In this document: positions 24,644 to 35,066 of the stretch, piece after piece
Numbering within the stretch: the first letter of the stretch is position 1
How the letters are laid out: each line of letters begins with the position of its first letter
NCBI GenBank assembly: GCA_910575835.1
Contig: CAJTGB010000039.1
Coordinates: 1 to 45,395, forward strand
Reading direction: 5' to 3'
Length of the DNA: 45,395 bases
Source of the DNA: Lachnospiraceae bacterium
GTDB lineage: Bacteria > Bacillota > Clostridia > Lachnospirales > Lachnospiraceae
The notes under the pieces: generated by a model
Databases searched by the model: none
What the model was told of the DNA's origin: nothing
What the model saw: the letters and a program-made list of their open reading frames with translations, nothing else
Made by a program: the position numbers and the translations under genes

Positions 24644-24976
24644 CTAACGTACCGCCTTTATTTTCTTCAGATAAGCATATCCGTCCACATGCCCCTGGAA
24701 ATAAAGCTGTTTTCTTTCTATCTCTTCTTTTTCTATATCTGTCTTAAAAAATTCCTTCAATATCTGATGTTCTTCTGCTGAGAGAACGATATCCCCGCTC
24801 CCTTCTATGATCGCCGTAATAAACGGATATTTCCGAATCATACTACAGAGTTGTTCACAGACAGCCTGGTAACCACTGTCCTGTTCTCCTAAATCCTCCA
24901 GGATCATGCCCTCCACTTCCGGGAAATAATCCTCCATATATTTGACTAAATCACAGAATCTGTCAGTCTCTTTCAA
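24644..24976 (-). CDS. Paralogue 3 of a small helical ICE protein family
   Basis: This is a 110-aa all-helical protein of unknown function. Its C-terminal half (VLSAEEHQILKEFF, then ERKQLYFQGHVDGYAYLKKI) aligns with the same region of the two genes to its right (24992-25333 and 25305-25673), so the three are tandem duplicates. The apparent start is TTG, with GGGAG 11 bases upstream; the start is uncertain. It is the last gene of this small cluster before the promoter of kptA. Confidence 0.7.
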   Translation of the reverse strand: MKETDRFCDLVKYMEDYFPEVEGMILEDLGEQDSGYQAVCEQLCSMIRKYPFITAIIEGSGDIVLSAEEHQILKEFFKTDIEKEEIERKQLYFQGHVDGYAYLKKIKAVR

Positions 24977-24991
24977 TCCTCCACCCTCTCC

Positions 24992-25333
24992 CTATATCAT
25001 TTTCAGTAACAACAGAATCTCTAATGCATGGCGGCAACCGAGCAGATAAGACTGGATATTCTCCATATCCCGCCGGTCTCCTTCTAATGCCAAAAATCTT
25101 GACAAGGCTTTTGTCTCCTCCAATGAAAGATTCATTGGTTCTGTAATCGGGTCTTTATCAGCCAGTGTAGAAATAAATCTGTGCTGGTTTAAGAGTTTGC
25201 TGGTTTCTTCCAGCACTTCCTTATAGAAAAGATTCTCTTCTTTTAATTCCGCTATACACCTACGTTCCAATTCTTCTACCGCCGCATTCAGCCACAAAGG
25301 CAAATCATAAGTTGTAAAGTCCTTCATCTTCAT
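24992..25333 (-). CDS. Paralogue 2 of a small helical ICE protein family
   Basis: This is a 113-aa helical protein. The N-terminal part (DLPLWLNAAVEELERRCIAE) aligns with VPGWLIALYQKVNADSITQ of the broken paralogue upstream. The C-terminal part (LSLEETKALSRFLALEG, then YLLGCRHALEILLLLKMI) aligns with both other copies. The start lies 29 bases inside the 3' end of the upstream paralogue, so the genes were built to be translated together. No function is known. Confidence 0.72.
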   Translation of the reverse strand: MKMKDFTTYDLPLWLNAAVEELERRCIAELKEENLFYKEVLEETSKLLNQHRFISTLADKDPITEPMNLSLEETKALSRFLALEGDRRDMENIQSYLLGCRHALEILLLLKMI

Positions 25334-25673
25334 TTTCCTGCAACGCTCCTATCTTCTTCATACTTTCATAACAGTGTACATACCCAGTTTGATAAAGCCT
25401 CAGCCTTTCCAACTGCTCCATCTTTCTTTTTAATTTCATATACTGGTGAAATGCCCAATGTTCATCCTTCCGCAGTTTAACCGGTCCAAATTCCTCAAGC
25501 AAATGCCTCAGCACCGGATAACGGGACTATAGATTTCCGCTTTCCGCAAGCAGCTTCTGATACTCTTCGCTCTCTTCCTGCACCTGCGTGATACTGTCTG
25601 CATTTACTTTCTGGTACAGGGCAATCAGCCATCCCGGCACATTTGCTTTTTCTCCATTGAATAATGATCTCAT
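25305..25673 (-). pseudogene. Paralogue 1, interrupted by an in-frame amber codon
   Basis: One reading frame of 123 codons runs from an ATG at 25673 to a stop at 25305, broken only by TAG at 25527-25529. The first 48 residues (starting MRSLFNGEKANVPGWLIALY) and the rest (from SRYPVLRHLLEEFG to ENEDEGLYNL) align end to end with the intact paralogue at 24992-25333. This shows that the two parts were once one gene. A GTG at 25514 could restart translation and give a 69-aa C-terminal protein that keeps the conserved YQTGYVHCYESMKKI region. It could be a true pseudogene, a gene with readthrough or restart, or an assembly error. Confidence 0.72.
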
Positions 25674-25701
25674 GTCTTCATCCTTTCCTTCTTATATTTT
25701 C

Positions 25702-25821
25702 TTACCACATTACCAAAGAATCCGGCGTGTTTCCAATGTGCGATTTGACTGCAATCTGACTTATTGCTTCTTGTCGGCTATGTACTACGGCATCAGTCTC
25801 CTGTCCTGACACCGTAAGCAT
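25702..25821 (-). CDS. Doubtful small ORF (39 aa)
   Basis: The frame MLTVSGQETDAVVHSRQEAI, followed by 19 more residues, begins 13 bases after the stop codon of the giant gene and ends 29 bases before the paralogue cluster. The ribosome binding site is poor (AGGGAA far upstream), but the amino acid composition looks plausible. It may be a small gene of the same operon or chance. Confidence 0.3.
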   Translation of the reverse strand: MLTVSGQETDAVVHSRQEAISQIAVKSHIGNTPDSLVMW

Positions 25822-25833
25822 GCAGGATCGGCA

Positions 25834-28800
25834 TTAACGTTCCCTGTCTCTGCTATTCTTCTCCGGCTCTGATTCTATTTCCTCCGCTTCGCAATCCATA
25901 ACAATCTTCTCCTTCTTATCCAGGTCAAGCAAGGCGTTCAGTTCTCCCAGGCGTGCTGTCTTTTCTGCCAGTTCCTTTTCCCTGGGAAATTCTTTCGCCA
26001 TCTCTGCCTTAGCAATATCAAGCTGTGCTTTTGTATGCTCCAGCTTCTCACAACACCTTTCCAGGTTATCTCCAAACTGTGCGATCTTATTGTCCAAGCG
26101 GGTGATATTTCCATGGATATCGGTTCCCAACGCCACGGAATGATACATGCTCCCTTTCAATGTAATAACAAATTCTTTACTGAAAGTATTGTAATTCAGA
26201 TCTATAGCAAGCCCCCGGTAAGAACCGATCATGACCGGATCGGGAGAGGTCATCGCTTTACAGACTTCAATGATTGCTTTTCCTGCACTTTGTTTGTCAC
26301 TATAGATTGTGTTCTGTATCATCATAGGTGGGAAAACTTCCCTGTCGGATGGCGTGTGCGTTCTCACCAGTTCCATATCTTTCTGATATGCCGTTATCTT
26401 TCCTTCCAGTTCTTTAATCTCCATTGGGTAATGCCGGAGTACCTTGTCCTCCATCTCATACCGCTGGCTTAAGAAACTCTGCTTTAACAGCTGTAACTTT
26501 GACACCTGGATATCTAAGTCCATCTTCTCTTTCACATATGGATTTCCCACCGCAAGCGCTTTGATCTCCGCATAAGATAATACCGCTTCATCCACATCTT
26601 CAACCGAACGTGCCGGGCTTTTAGATGTCATAATCTGGCTGATAAATTTCTGTTTGCTTTCAATCATCTGGAACATATATGCATCAAAGGTTCCTTCCGT
26701 CACATACCTCACGATATCCACTTTCTTGTTCTGGTTCCCCTGCCGAACCGTTCTGCCGGCTCTTTGTTCTAAATCTCGTGGGCGCCAGGGGCAGTCGAGG
26801 TCATGGGATGCAATGATTAAATTTTGTACATTAGTCCCGGCTCCCATCTTGAATGTGCTGCCCATCAGCACACGGACGGAACCATTCCTTACCTTTGCAA
26901 ACAATTCCTTTTTCTTTACATCCGTATTTGCCTCATGAATGAAAGCAATCTCTTCTTTTGGGATTCCCTTTGCAATCAGCTTATCCCGCACGTCATTATA
27001 GACACTGAAACTGCCATCGTTTTTTGGCGTGGACAGATCGCTAAACAATAATTGTGTCAGCTTTTTTTCCTTCCCTTGCTCCCAATAGCGGTAGACTTCT
27101 TCCACGCAGGCATTCACCTTGCTTCCTACCTCATCCGGCAGCAACTCGTTCATAAGCCTCTGGTCAAGCGCCAGTTTCCGCCCGTCATTGGTAATCAGCA
27201 GCATGTTGTCTTCGGCAGGTAAGACCATGCCCTTCCGGATACGCTCCGCACGGTTCCCCAGCTCTTCTACCATTTCCTTTTGTATCTCGCTTGGCTTCAC
27301 TGTAACCACACGGTATTCCGCCTCCGGCACAGGAAGGTTCAGCATATCTGCGGTCTGGATGTCCGCCACCTCCCGAAACATCATCATCAGTTCCGGCAGA
27401 TTATAAAACCTTGCAAATCTTGTTTTCATCCGGTATCCACTGCCCTCCGGGGCGAGTTCTATCGCTGTAACCGTCTCGCCAAAGGTCGATGCCCATGCGT
27501 CAAAATGCTGCAGGTTCCGTTCTACAAGCGCCGGATATTGCAGATATCTCTGCATGGTATACAGCTCCGTCATACTGTTCGACACTGGGGTTCCTGTGGC
27601 AAAGACAACTCCACGCCCGCCTGTGATCTCATCCAGGTAACGGCATTTCATGAACATATCCGAAGACTTCTGCGCCTCTGTCTGTGCGATGCCTCCTACA
27701 TTGCGCATCTTACTATAGAGGTAAAGATTTTTGTAACTGTCCGCTTCGTCTACAAATAGGCGGTCAATCCCTAATTCTTCAAAGCATATCACACCATCCT
27801 TCCTGCTCTGGTCATTCAGTTTTTTCAGCCGGGTTTCCAGTGACTTCTTCGTCCGTTCCAACTGTTTTACGGAGAACCGGCTCCCATGGCGTGCCTTCAG
27901 TTCGGAAATCCCATCAATCACCTCGGCAATCTGCATTTCCAGAGTACGTTGCTGACGCTCCACACTTAAAGGTATTTTCTCAAATTGTGAATGCCCGATG
28001 ATCACCGCATCCACATCACTGGCGGCAATCCTGGCACAGAACTTCTTCCGGTTCTTGGTCTCAAAATCTTTCTTCGTAGCCACAAGAAGATTCGCTGCCG
28101 GATATAGCTGTAACCACTCGGAAGCAAACTGCTCGATGATGTGGTTCGGCACTACGACCATAGATTTACTGCACAGCCCCAGCCGCCTGCTTTCCATTGC
28201 CGCCGCAACCATGGTGTACGTCTTCCCTGCTCCCACGACATACGCAAGCAGTGTATTTCCTCCATAAATAATACGGGCAGCGCCGTTGACCTGGTGCTGC
28301 CTTAATTGAATCTCCGGGTTCATCCCGTAAAATTTCAGATGGCTCCCGTCATATTCCCGTGGACGGATTGCGTTAAAATGCTCATTATAATACTTCGTCA
28401 GCCTCTGCCTGCGTTCCGGATCACTCCAGATCCAGTCCTGGAACGCCTGCTTAATCAAGTCCTGTTTTCCCTGTGCAATGGCTGTCTCATCCCTGTTTAG
28501 GATTGCCTTTCTCTTTCCTTCTTCATCCTCCACATAGTCATAGACACGAGTATCCCTAAGATTCAAGGTATCTTCCATAATCTTGTAGGCATTAGCACGA
28601 TGCGTTCCATAGGTGTTGTTTGCTTTTACATTTCCCTTATCAATACTCTTTCCCTCAATATTCCATTCCCCCGTATATTTAGAAAAATGGACTTCAATGC
28701 AGGATTTCAAATAATCTGAAGTATCCAGCAGCCAAAACATAAACTTCCTCACATCTGTCTCCGGTATCCAGGTCGCACCAAGCCTTACACTGATTTCCAA

Positions 28801-31800
28801 TGCCGTCAGGTCTTTGGGCTGTACTTTCTCCAATGCCTCCACGTTACTTTTATAAATGTCAGATACCTGTGCCGCTATCCTTGCCTGCTTTAACTTCTCC
28901 CTCACATTGCCGGATAGATACTCATCCTCGGATACATACTGCGGTTTCTCATCGTCCGGGATAACTGATTCCCGTTGACTCTTCCTGATCTCCGGCCCCC
29001 GGAAGATGACGCCGCTCAGCTCATGCTCGATCTCCTCCGCACTTTTTCCGGTAAGGGAACACATATAATCCATGTCCACACACGCTTTCTCAGCCAGAGA
29101 CACCGACAATGCCTCACTGGCTGTATCCACCTTCGTGACTGCCTCATGCGGTTTGATGGTACGCTTGGTAAACATATCTGCCTTGCGTTTTAACGTTCCA
29201 TCCTCTGCCAGGACCTCCAGGGAACAAAGCAGGGGATAACTTCCGTCATCCGAGAATACCATGCTGTTTGCCCTGGCATTCAGAAGACCATATTTTCTCT
29301 GAAAGGAATCATATAACTGATTTAGCTTTTTCTGCTGTTCCCCTATCTCACGGTCAGAGTAACCTTCTGTCTGATAGAAGATCAACTCCCGCACACAATC
29401 CCGAATCGCAATCATTCCTTTGATGCGGTTCAGCCCCGTTACAGAACTATCCACCAGCTTCATCCGGCTGTTCTCCCGGTAATACACCCTGCCTCCTGCC
29501 ACCGTGTAAGAGAAATTCGCTACAGACAGATCCGCCGGGATACCATAGTCCCCCTCTTCTACCATTTCACTGGTCTCATATTCCGGAATCTCTGCTAGGA
29601 TCTTTGTGATCGCTTCCTTTAATAATTCCGCAAGATTACTGTCCGGAAATGGATTGCAGACCAGCTTCGGTCCATAAGCGCCCATCACAATCTCCAACTC
29701 CCCAAGAACCATCTCCGGATGTTCCTGGAAATAGGGATTGATACATACGATACGCCGTCTGTTTTCTCCCTTTGTATTCACAAATTCATTTTCATATAAC
29801 TTCTTTGCATCAATCCATTCCGGCATGTCCGTACTTAAGTCACGCAGGCTCTCCCGTTTCTGGAAAAACAGGATATCCGCATTCGTATCTGTCCCGGCGT
29901 TATACAGGAATGCATTATTAGGCAGCTTGATTGCTCCCAGCATATCACATTTCTCAGCGATATATTTCCTTGCACGGTTATCCATCTTATCCATAGTACC
30001 GCCGCCAATACCGCTTGAAGTGACCAACGCCAGTACACCGTTTGGTCTTATTTTATCAATGGATTTCGCTATAAAGTAATCATGGATCAGAAAATTCAGC
30101 TTGTCATATTTCTTATCCAGAACCTTGTAATTCCCAAACGGGATATTTCCAATCACCACATCAAAGAAACTGTCCGGCAGGTTTACTTCCTCAAATCCCT
30201 GCACTGCTATCGTAGATTTCTGGTAAAGCTGCTGCGCAATCCTGCCGGAAATGCTGTCGATCTCTACCCCGTATATCCTACAGTCAGACAGACTTTCCGG
30301 CTTCATCCCTGCAAAATTCCCTGTGCCGCAGCTTGGCTCCAGGATGTTGCCGGACTTAAGCCCCATATTCTCCAATGCCTCGTACATAGCACGGATCACA
30401 ACCGGCGGTGTATAAAATGCAGACAGGGTAGACTCTCTTGCAGACTTGTATTCTTCTTCCGTCAAGACAACCTTTAATTCCAGATATTCTGTACCCCATT
30501 CTTCTTTTGTCTCGTCAAAGGCATCCGCCAGTCCGCCCCAACCTACATAGCCTGCCAGGATCTCCTGCTCGTCCGGCGTGGCGTACCGGTTCTCTTCTTC
30601 ACACTTCTTCAGCATCTGGATAGCCCTGATATTTGCCCGGAACTTCTGCTTTTCCCCTCCGCATCCCAGTTCATCATTCGTGATCCGGTACTGGCTTCTC
30701 TCTGCCTGCGGGATCTCCGGATGCAGGTCAAAGGACTTCATACCTGTTGATGGTCTCTGTTTCATCCAGGATGGCATGAGACTTTCTGGTGAATCTCCGC
30801 CTTCCTCTGCCGTGATCCCTGTCTCCTGTTCATATAATAAACCGCCAGACGGCTTGGTATCCTGCTCTCCTTGCAGCTGCTCTATTACCTGTGCTTCTTG
30901 CTCTTTAAGCAGATCATAGACAAATTGTAAGGACTCACGCCTAAAGATGGGAAATCCAGTGCCCTCCTGGAATGTGATGTCTTTTAAGCTCACATTACCG
31001 GTGTCCGCATCCACACTGTCAACGGCAAACTTTCGTTCCTCCAATATCAGCTCAACGCCAATCGGGATATCCTCCGGTGTCGGCTCATACTTTTCTTTTG
31101 CCGGCTGGTATCCCTGCTCCCGGATGTTCTTGAACCATTGGCTTGCAAATAGGTTTAGTTCCTTCTCCAGTACCTTATTCACGATTCCATCCACAACTAC
31201 CCTGTCAAACCGGTTCAATTTATCTTGTTGGTATGTCCTGGCATTCAGCGTCTGAGCCTCATGGTCAACAACAAATTCCATATCCGGATCTGCAAAGGCA
31301 TCCCCATTCTCTGTAAAATAATGGGAAACAGCGATCCGGTTCTCCCCGATCTGCTCCACAGTAAGCGGCATAAATGATTCTCCCGCCTCAAACCTTTTTG
31401 ATTCCTGTTCCTGCCGCAGGACTTCCGGTGCAAGCTCCATCATCGTCCGGTAATTCCGGTGTGCTGCGGTAAATTTTCTCTGTGGTTTAGCTGGTGATTT
31501 TACTGTTTTTTTATCCTGTTTATATTCGGTTACACTCTCCTGCGGCTTCTCTGCCACCGGAACTTCTTCTTTATCGCCCCCTTTTCTTTCCCCACCAACC
31601 TCTGGTACACGCTCTTGCTCTCCCGTTTTTTCTATAGCAGGTTCTTCTTCTGTTCCCCTTCTATTTCCTTGGCTTCTTAACTCTTCGGCATCCGGTTTCT
31701 CTTTCTCTTCCATCGACGGCTCTGGAATTATCTTTTTACTTTTCAGATAATCATTAGCCGGATTCTCCCTTAGCTTCACTTCGAACTCTTCACGGGACAT

Positions 31801-34461
31801 CTCTTTTGTAAACAAAGGATATCTCTGATCCTGCAGCACAACCGTATCGTCTGAAAGGAATTGGATTTCATAGGCGTCTGTTCCAATCCATACAGTAGTT
31901 CCTATATCTATATCATAAGGCGGATGCATTGCAGAAAGATTTCCCATGGCTCCTACTTGTGAATCTGAATTTTGAGTCAATACAGATTCTTGTACCGGCG
32001 CAGGCTCTTGAGTCTGTGCCAGTAAAGAGTCTGTACCTCTTCCAATGGAAGGTATGCCATGCAAAGGCAAAGCCGATGTTTCTCTTTCGGCTGGTAGAGG
32101 TGTAAACAGGCTGTAAGTTCCATCCCGGTAACCCATAAGGTTCCTGTATGCTTTCTGCATAGATTCATAATTTTGATCAAAATCTGCGGTATTATCCAGC
32201 ATTTCGGACATAGACAGCAGTAGTTCTTCTACTCTTGAAGTATCTGCAAGTTGTAATCCGATCTCCCTAATCGCCAGCTCATAACTACTTCCATGTGTAT
32301 ATGGACGTACCACATTTTCCGGCTGGCGGGAATAAAACATATAAATTTCACCTGCAAGGACATGTTTCTCATATTCCGGAATGCCTGCCAATTCTTTTTC
32401 CGACATATACCGATTTACCGCAATCAGTTCATCAATACGATCCGCCACCTTACTCCATTTTAAAAGGATTTTTGGCGCCTCGTCTTCATATCCCCGGTGT
32501 AATACAATCCCCTTGGAATCATGGTCTTCCCCGATGCCCGTTCCTGCTAAGACAGAAGAACGTCCGCCTATTCCGTATTCATTTTTTAGGAAATCAGCTT
32601 TTTCTTTCCTGGAATGCCCCTGCAGGAAATAGGAGTAAATGCGGTACTTTCCATACTGAATAACACTGCCTGAAGAAAGTACCGTATCAATCAACTCCTG
32701 TGAAAATGAGAAATCAAGGGCTTGTTCCCCTGCCAAATCATTAAGCAGCTCCAACTGGTCTCCCACCGTGGGCAGTGGCTCCGCCTGGTCTCTTAACTCC
32801 CCGGTCAGACGCATCCCCTCAAAATAATCTGCAATCACTTTCCAATCGTAAAAGGATTGCTCACTTCTGTCCTCATACCTCCCCACCCACATATGGAGTA
32901 CATTTTGATAAACCTTATATCCTACAACTCTCTCGTCTGCCAGTACCATTTCCGTATAATCATCACTGAAAATACTTTGGATATATCCTATCCGCTCACT
33001 CCTGTCTTCATGGCTTTCATAGAACGCCCGGACCTCTGCCCTTGATACTTTTAGGTCAGACGCAGACAGGAGCAGTGCTTTGATATCCGCCTCCCTTCCA
33101 AAGAAAGGAATGCTTTTATCCTCACTGCTCCTGTCATACCACTCTAACTGTCTGTCATTCTCCTTGCTGTCAGTTTCTCTGCTGTCAGTTTTCTCTTCAC
33201 TGTTTTCGGTATTATCTTCTAACTGTACACCAGTTCCTTCATCACGATCTCTTCCGCCGACTGCCGGATGTTGTTTACCATCCCAAGCCACAACATCTGA
33301 TCTTTTTCCTTCAGTTCTTCCGTCACGTTCTGCGCTTCTTTCAGATCTGCTGTTAACCGCTCCATCATTTCCTGTGCTGCCTTCTGCGTCTCTGCCAGAT
33401 GTTGGTTCAGTTTCCCCTGTGTCAGCAGGTTTATAAATATTCCGTAATGTTCTTTCTTCAGATAGTTGCGCCGGAGTTCTCCGTACTTCCCAACGTGTAT
33501 TTCCGGTTCTTCTGGCACTGTCAGGTTTGGCAGAAGATAATCGCCCTGCCGTTTGTATTCGATTGCTGCCATTGTCTTTTCCATCGTTAAGCCTCCTCTC
33601 GTCACTATCCTTTTCCTTATCGGCTTGAATCCTGCTTTTTTTATTTTCATTATACTGACCTGTGTAATCTCCGGCAAATGTGCGTTTTTTCTCCTGCCTT
33701 TCTTCCAATTGCAGCTTTCTAAGCGTGTCCGAGATCTCGGACAAAACCATGCCCGATATATCGCTGTTTACCGAGCCGAACAAATTGACAAGTTCCGGTG
33801 TGTTCAGCTGTGCAATGTTCCTGAAATCCTCTGACTCCAGATAGATTTCCGCATCTATCCCGCACCGGACCATAACCATATAAGCAATGCTGTTCGCCAG
33901 AAGGGTCTTGATCTCTGTCTCTACGCTGTATTCGTCCAATCCATCCAAATAACTGTCTTTGCGGTTCGATAAGATATCCTGCATATAATCAGTCAGATTA
34001 TCCTCGGCAGCATTCTTCGCTGTCTCCAGTATCGTTTCTTCCAATCTCTTTACACCCGCCGAAACACCAAATGCATTCGCCAGGGTCTCCCGTACTTCTT
34101 CCCTGCGTTCCCCGATCTGCCATAAAGAAACCGGACGGACTAAACGCTTGTATTTCCCTTCTTTCGTATCAGAAACATCAAAATAATATTTCAACCGCAT
34201 GGCTCCTGCACTCTTATCAAATACGGCAATGCCCTTGGAGTCCCGTTTTACCCAACGCCCAAATTTACGGTTCCATCCTTCCATATCCAGGACTGCCGCT
34301 GCATCCGGACGCTGTTTATAGATTAACAGCTGTTCATCAAAGGGCAGTCGGTAATTCCGGCAGGCAGAACGTAAGAATAACATCCAGTTCCCAGGGCTTG
34401 CAGATACCTCTCTTACCGCCTCTGCATATAAGTCTGTAATCCGGTCAATCTTCTTTACCAC
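25834..34461 (-). CDS. Giant DarB-like methylase-helicase (2875 aa)
   Basis: This is one uninterrupted 8.6-kb gene. Residues 1-120 resemble the ArdC/LtrC N-terminal domain (NWMLFLRSACRNYRLPFDEQ, then WNRKFGRWVKRDSKGIAVFD). Residues 250-480 are low-complexity and charged. From about 1270 there is an N6-adenine methyltransferase-like domain: NILEPSCGTGNFAG, and an NPPY-type site that reads GNIPFGNY near 1437. A Snf2-like helicase follows: YVVGAGKTYTM near 2075, VDEAD near 2237, and RAGRTVRQGN near 2570. A coiled-coil end completes it. This layout is that of P1 DarB and related ICE 'large polyvalent' proteins, which protect incoming DNA from restriction; that role here is inference. The start is GTG with GAGGTG upstream. 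Confidence 0.9.
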   Translation of the reverse strand: MVKKIDRITDLYAEAVREVSASPGNWMLFLRSACRNYRLPFDEQLLIYKQRPDAAAVLDMEGWNRKFGRWVKRDSKGIAVFDKSAGAMRLKYYFDVSDTKEGKYKRLVRPVSLWQIGERREEVRETLANAFGVSAGVKRLEETILETAKNAAEDNLTDYMQDILSNRKDSYLDGLDEYSVETEIKTLLANSIAYMVMVRCGIDAEIYLESEDFRNIAQLNTPELVNLFGSVNSDISGMVLSEISDTLRKLQLEERQEKKRTFAGDYTGQYNENKKSRIQADKEKDSDERRLNDGKDNGSNRIQTAGRLSSAKPDSARRTGNTRWEVRRTPAQLSEERTLRNIYKPADTGETEPTSGRDAEGSTGNDGAVNSRSERSAERDGRTEGKRSDVVAWDGKQHPAVGGRDRDEGTGVQLEDNTENSEEKTDSRETDSKENDRQLEWYDRSSEDKSIPFFGREADIKALLLSASDLKVSRAEVRAFYESHEDRSERIGYIQSIFSDDYTEMVLADERVVGYKVYQNVLHMWVGRYEDRSEQSFYDWKVIADYFEGMRLTGELRDQAEPLPTVGDQLELLNDLAGEQALDFSFSQELIDTVLSSGSVIQYGKYRIYSYFLQGHSRKEKADFLKNEYGIGGRSSVLAGTGIGEDHDSKGIVLHRGYEDEAPKILLKWSKVADRIDELIAVNRYMSEKELAGIPEYEKHVLAGEIYMFYSRQPENVVRPYTHGSSYELAIREIGLQLADTSRVEELLLSMSEMLDNTADFDQNYESMQKAYRNLMGYRDGTYSLFTPLPAERETSALPLHGIPSIGRGTDSLLAQTQEPAPVQESVLTQNSDSQVGAMGNLSAMHPPYDIDIGTTVWIGTDAYEIQFLSDDTVVLQDQRYPLFTKEMSREEFEVKLRENPANDYLKSKKIIPEPSMEEKEKPDAEELRSQGNRRGTEEEPAIEKTGEQERVPEVGGERKGGDKEEVPVAEKPQESVTEYKQDKKTVKSPAKPQRKFTAAHRNYRTMMELAPEVLRQEQESKRFEAGESFMPLTVEQIGENRIAVSHYFTENGDAFADPDMEFVVDHEAQTLNARTYQQDKLNRFDRVVVDGIVNKVLEKELNLFASQWFKNIREQGYQPAKEKYEPTPEDIPIGVELILEERKFAVDSVDADTGNVSLKDITFQEGTGFPIFRRESLQFVYDLLKEQEAQVIEQLQGEQDTKPSGGLLYEQETGITAEEGGDSPESLMPSWMKQRPSTGMKSFDLHPEIPQAERSQYRITNDELGCGGEKQKFRANIRAIQMLKKCEEENRYATPDEQEILAGYVGWGGLADAFDETKEEWGTEYLELKVVLTEEEYKSARESTLSAFYTPPVVIRAMYEALENMGLKSGNILEPSCGTGNFAGMKPESLSDCRIYGVEIDSISGRIAQQLYQKSTIAVQGFEEVNLPDSFFDVVIGNIPFGNYKVLDKKYDKLNFLIHDYFIAKSIDKIRPNGVLALVTSSGIGGGTMDKMDNRARKYIAEKCDMLGAIKLPNNAFLYNAGTDTNADILFFQKRESLRDLSTDMPEWIDAKKLYENEFVNTKGENRRRIVCINPYFQEHPEMVLGELEIVMGAYGPKLVCNPFPDSNLAELLKEAITKILAEIPEYETSEMVEEGDYGIPADLSVANFSYTVAGGRVYYRENSRMKLVDSSVTGLNRIKGMIAIRDCVRELIFYQTEGYSDREIGEQQKKLNQLYDSFQRKYGLLNARANSMVFSDDGSYPLLCSLEVLAEDGTLKRKADMFTKRTIKPHEAVTKVDTASEALSVSLAEKACVDMDYMCSLTGKSAEEIEHELSGVIFRGPEIRKSQRESVIPDDEKPQYVSEDEYLSGNVREKLKQARIAAQVSDIYKSNVEALEKVQPKDLTALEISVRLGATWIPETDVRKFMFWLLDTSDYLKSCIEVHFSKYTGEWNIEGKSIDKGNVKANNTYGTHRANAYKIMEDTLNLRDTRVYDYVEDEEGKRKAILNRDETAIAQGKQDLIKQAFQDWIWSDPERRQRLTKYYNEHFNAIRPREYDGSHLKFYGMNPEIQLRQHQVNGAARIIYGGNTLLAYVVGAGKTYTMVAAAMESRRLGLCSKSMVVVPNHIIEQFASEWLQLYPAANLLVATKKDFETKNRKKFCARIAASDVDAVIIGHSQFEKIPLSVERQQRTLEMQIAEVIDGISELKARHGSRFSVKQLERTKKSLETRLKKLNDQSRKDGVICFEELGIDRLFVDEADSYKNLYLYSKMRNVGGIAQTEAQKSSDMFMKCRYLDEITGGRGVVFATGTPVSNSMTELYTMQRYLQYPALVERNLQHFDAWASTFGETVTAIELAPEGSGYRMKTRFARFYNLPELMMMFREVADIQTADMLNLPVPEAEYRVVTVKPSEIQKEMVEELGNRAERIRKGMVLPAEDNMLLITNDGRKLALDQRLMNELLPDEVGSKVNACVEEVYRYWEQGKEKKLTQLLFSDLSTPKNDGSFSVYNDVRDKLIAKGIPKEEIAFIHEANTDVKKKELFAKVRNGSVRVLMGSTFKMGAGTNVQNLIIASHDLDCPWRPRDLEQRAGRTVRQGNQNKKVDIVRYVTEGTFDAYMFQMIESKQKFISQIMTSKSPARSVEDVDEAVLSYAEIKALAVGNPYVKEKMDLDIQVSKLQLLKQSFLSQRYEMEDKVLRHYPMEIKELEGKITAYQKDMELVRTHTPSDREVFPPMMIQNTIYSDKQSAGKAIIEVCKAMTSPDPVMIGSYRGLAIDLNYNTFSKEFVITLKGSMYHSVALGTDIHGNITRLDNKIAQFGDNLERCCEKLEHTKAQLDIAKAEMAKEFPREKELAEKTARLGELNALLDLDKKEKIVMDCEAEEIESEPEKNSRDRER

Positions 34462-34536
34462 TGCTCTTCACCTCTGTCTTTCCTGCTTTTTAACTTGTTT
34501 TCTCTATCTTCTTGTTTTGCCTATTTTTTGGTTTCC

Positions 34537-34893
34537 TTATCTTTCCGGTTCTCTCTCATGGCTTTTGACCAGCGGGTATTTCTCCATAAATGCTTTCACG
34601 GTACGGCAGTCTCCGCCCGTATAAGACCAGTCTTCTTCCGGGTCTATATCCAGATATCCATCCGGCGGCAGCTTAATCGGCTCACGGGTAATGATACTGC
34701 CTAAATGATTCACCATAATCCCCTTTGCAATCTGTACCGGATCACCACGCCCCAGATCATCATACCGGACTTCATACAGATATAAACCTTTGGGAATGCT
34801 GCCACGGTCTAACCGCAGATCATGAAATAATGCCGGTTTTCCAAGCACCTCGATCTCCGTAAAGTGTTCTTCCATTGCATTGAATCTTGCCAA
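34537..34893 (-). CDS. LPD28-like small protein
   Basis: This is a 118-aa protein. Residues 8-105 match the large-polyvalent-protein-associated domain 28 type: FTEIEVLGKPALFHDLRLD, then PKGLYLYEVRYDD and VNHLGSIITREPIKLP. Such proteins are encoded next to giant methylase-helicases, as here (75 bases upstream of the 2875-aa gene). They may be separated parts of the same polyprotein-like system. The apparent start is TTG, with GGAGAGGAAG upstream; an in-frame ATG at about residue 7 is an alternative. Confidence 0.78.
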   Translation of the reverse strand: MARFNAMEEHFTEIEVLGKPALFHDLRLDRGSIPKGLYLYEVRYDDLGRGDPVQIAKGIMVNHLGSIITREPIKLPPDGYLDIDPEEDWSYTGGDCRTVKAFMEKYPLVKSHEREPER

Positions 34894-35066
34894 CTCTATT
34901 GCACTTCCTCTCCTTATATCTTCTATCTACATCTAATTATTAGATATCATTATTTCCACCGGTGGCTGATGCTGTACCTCAATAAATGTCTGCCTTACCC
35001 TATCGTCACCAGTCACCGTGTTGCTTTTAACCGATAACTATAAACTGATATAAAACGGCTTACACT
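34894..35066. other. Short intergenic region
   Basis: This is 173 bases without a gene. A near-palindrome TCTAATTATTAGA lies around 34930. Nothing else is recognised. Confidence 0.4.
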
